From Pseudomonadota bacterium (GTDB lineage Bacteria > Pseudomonadota > Gammaproteobacteria > Steroidobacterales > Steroidobacteraceae), in contig JAFEDU010000002.1 in NCBI GenBank assembly GCA_018241425.1, forward strand, positions 558,001 through 622,000: a DNA stretch of 64,000 bases, read 5' to 3'. Below the pieces are notes generated by a model that saw only the letters and a list, made by a program, of their open reading frames with translations, searched no databases and was not told where the DNA came from. This document shows, piece by piece, positions 62,334 through 64,000 of the stretch. Within the stretch, counting starts at the first letter, position 1. The number at the start of each line of letters is the position of its first letter. Made by a program: the position numbers and the translations under genes.

Positions 62334-63430
62334 AAGCCGAATCGTCGTCCATCCCCGTCGTGCAACGCCGACCCGGTGAGCAGCAGTTCGCTGAGGAGCT
62401 CTCCGAGCTCGCGAAAGTCGATTCGCGTCAGAAGCCTCCGCGATGGAATCTGTCACCTTGGGCCGTCGTCAGCTACATCCTCGGAGGAAAACTCGACAAC
62501 GGCTTCATCGTTGTGCCGAAGTACATCGGTCAGAGACGCCTGATCGAAATCGCGGTGGCTACGCTCGCCACCGATCGCGCGCTGCTCCTGCTTGGGCTTC
62601 CCGGTACGGCGAAGAGCTGGGTAAGCGAGCATCTCGCGGCGGCGATCAGCGGGGACTCCACGCTGCTCGTCCAGGGAACGGCCGGGACGGCGGAGGAGGC
62701 GATCCGCTACGGCTGGAACTACGCTCTACTGCTCGCAAAGGGTCCCTCGCGCGATGCACTTGTACCGAGCCCGGTGATGCGGGCAATGGAAGAGGGGACG
62801 CTAGTGCGTCTCGAGGAGCTCACGCGCGTCCCGGCGGATGTGCAGGACACCCTCATAACGATTCTTTCCGAAAAGACTCTCCCGATACCGGAACTTGCGA
62901 GCGAGTGCCGCGCAGTGCCGGGCTTCAATCTGATTGCGACCGCCAACAACAAGGATCGGGGCGTCAACGAGATGTCGAGTGCGCTCAAGCGCCGCTTCAA
63001 CACCGTCATTCTGCCGCCACCGGAAACCCTGGAGGAGGAGGTGTCGATCGTGCAGATGCGTGTCGAGTCGCTCGGACGAGCACTCGAGTTGCCTGCCGAA
63101 GCTCCGGCATTGGCCGAAATCCGGCGCATCGTGACGGTATTTCGAGAGCTCCGCGACGGAAAGACCGCTGATGGGAAGTCGAAGCTCAAGTCTCCCTCAG
63201 GCACCTTGTCGACAGCCGAGGCGATCGCGGTCGTCAGTCACGGACTAGCACTGGCCGGCCACTTCGGCGACGGTACGCTCTCGGCCCACGACATTGCGTC
63301 CGGGTTGATCGGAGCCATCGTCAAGGATCCGGTGCACGACGGAGTCGTCTGGCGTGAGTACCTGGAAACGGTCGTCAAGGACCGGGAGGGATGGAAGGAC
63401 CTGTATCGCGCCTGCCGCGATCACGCCTGA
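62330..63430 (+). CDS. MoxR-like AAA+ ATPase
   Basis: The 366-residue AAA+ protein has Walker A GLPGTAKS, Walker B region TLVRLEELTRVP, sensor 1 LIATANNKDRGVNEMS and an arginine finger region (ALKRRFN). It is of the MoxR type, which usually works with a von Willebrand factor A domain partner to remodel proteins or insert cofactors. The GTG start overlaps the DUF5691 stop. A vWA gene would be expected just beyond the window. Confidence 0.88.
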   Translation: MKAESSSIPVVQRRPGEQQFAEELSELAKVDSRQKPPRWNLSPWAVVSYILGGKLDNGFIVVPKYIGQRRLIEIAVATLATDRALLLLGLPGTAKSWVSEHLAAAISGDSTLLVQGTAGTAEEAIRYGWNYALLLAKGPSRDALVPSPVMRAMEEGTLVRLEELTRVPADVQDTLITILSEKTLPIPELASECRAVPGFNLIATANNKDRGVNEMSSALKRRFNTVILPPPETLEEEVSIVQMRVESLGRALELPAEAPALAEIRRIVTVFRELRDGKTADGKSKLKSPSGTLSTAEAIAVVSHGLALAGHFGDGTLSAHDIASGLIGAIVKDPVHDGVVWREYLETVVKDREGWKDLYRACRDHA

Positions 63431-63435
63431 GTTCC

Positions 63436-64000
63436 ATGACGGAGGCCGTTCATCTCTTCGGAGTGCGACATCACGGGCCTGGCTCGGCCCGGAGCCTTCT
63501 GCGTGCCCTCGAATCCCTAGCGCCCGACTGCGTCCTGATCGAGGGGCCGCCCGACGCCGACGAGCTCCTGCCGTTGGCTGCGAAGGAGGGGCTCGAGCCA
63601 CCAGTCGCCCTGCTGGTCTACCGGACCGACTCGCCGCGGCATGCAGTGTTCTATCCGTTCGCCCGATATTCACCGGAATGGCAGGCCATCCAGTTCGCCT
63701 TGTCGCGGGCTCTACCGGTCCGATTCATCGACCTTCCTCAATCGGCGCGCCTGCGTGACGAGTCGGAAGCAGGAGCGGAAGGGCCGAGCGCGGGCGAGGA
63801 TCCTCCTGAAGCCCGCAGCGATGCGCTGGCTCCCATTGCCCGTGCGGCCGGTTACGACGATCCCGAGCGCTGGTGGGATCATCTGGTCGAGTCCCGATCC
63901 GGAAAGGATGCCGAGGTCTTCCGCGCCCTGCGCGAGCTCATGGGGGCGGTGCGGAACGAGATCGATGCGGATCCACCGCTGCTCGAGCGACGGCGCGAAG
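63436..64000 (+). CDS. DUF5682 protein, N-terminal part
   Basis: The first 188 residues of a protein cut by the right edge. The N-terminus (EAVHLFGVRHHGPGSARSLLRALE, PDCVLIEGPPDADELLPL) is the conserved start of DUF5682, with H-H-G-P-G-S and E-G-P-P motifs like those of TraB/Tiki-type folds. It follows MoxR by five bases and completes the known set SWIM-DUF5691-MoxR-DUF5682. Function is not established. Confidence 0.78.
   Translation, partial: MTEAVHLFGVRHHGPGSARSLLRALESLAPDCVLIEGPPDADELLPLAAKEGLEPPVALLVYRTDSPRHAVFYPFARYSPEWQAIQFALSRALPVRFIDLPQSARLRDESEAGAEGPSAGEDPPEARSDALAPIARAAGYDDPERWWDHLVESRSGKDAEVFRALRELMGAVRNEIDADPPLLERRRE

Overview
The window is a GC-rich, gene-dense piece of a Gram-negative chromosome. 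Outer-membrane proteins, lipoproteins, an MlaA homologue, periplasmic c-type cytochromes, Tat-type leaders and sigma-54 control all point to Proteobacteria. The mix of hopanoid synthesis, a lanthanide-type XoxF alcohol dehydrogenase and wHTH/TIR proteins with TPR tails would fit a Steroidobacter/Nevskia-like gammaproteobacterium, but that placement is inference. No rRNA, tRNA, CRISPR array or intact insertion sequence was seen.

Layout. 1-3.3 kb: end of an RND efflux operon (adaptor fragment plus CusA/CzcA-like pump). 3.3-16 kb: an alcohol/aldehyde oxidation island. It holds a porin behind a near-perfect sigma-54 promoter, xoxF, a XoxJ-like binding protein fused to ankyrin repeats, a cytochrome c, an AcoR-like sigma-54 activator, a Gfa-type formaldehyde-activating enzyme, a PQQ-associated beta-propeller, a sugar permease and an AGE-family epimerase. 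16-22.3 kb: a CPA2 antiporter, an exported RidA, small genes, and a tightly overlapping alpha/beta hydrolase-mlaA-DUF4105 operon. 22.3-25.7 kb (minus strand): a RiPP locus with a GrrA-like precursor carrying twelve W-x-N triads, a GrrM radical SAM/SPASM maturase, a secreted protein with an I78-like tail and two ricin-type lectins. 25.8-27.8 kb: DUF4239 protein and an MFS transporter.

27.9-43.6 kb is a lipid region. A PrnB-like haem-type protein precedes idi, hpnH, a farnesyl diphosphate synthase, a squalene synthase, shc, hpnG and hpnA. These make squalene from C5 units, cyclise it to hopene, attach adenosine and process the side chain. After an MMPL/PrcB-like pair on the other strand comes a second overlapping run: CDP-alcohol phosphatidyltransferase, 2OG-Fe(II) oxygenase, HpnL-like membrane protein and a nucleotidyltransferase. 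It looks like a head-group lipid pathway of unknown product.

43.6-54.3 kb holds a BamA/TamA-type beta-barrel, small secreted proteins, a TIR-TM-TPR protein and a CadC-like wHTH-TM-TPR protein of parallel design, a Tat-type epimerase and an M23 peptidase. 54.5-58.5 kb is a molybdenum hydroxylase operon (2Fe-2S subunit, Moco subunit, triheme cytochrome c). 58.5-59.4 kb is a scar with a 5'-truncated LysR gene and the C-terminal end of a tyrosine recombinase. Directly after it begins a SWIM / DUF5691 / MoxR ATPase / DUF5682 operon that runs off the right edge.

The strongest candidates for undescribed biology are the Grr-type RiPP locus with lectins and an I78-like protein, the XoxJ-ankyrin fusion in a sigma-54-controlled XoxF island, the SWIM-MoxR operon beside integrase debris, and the lipid head-group operon next to hopanoid genes.
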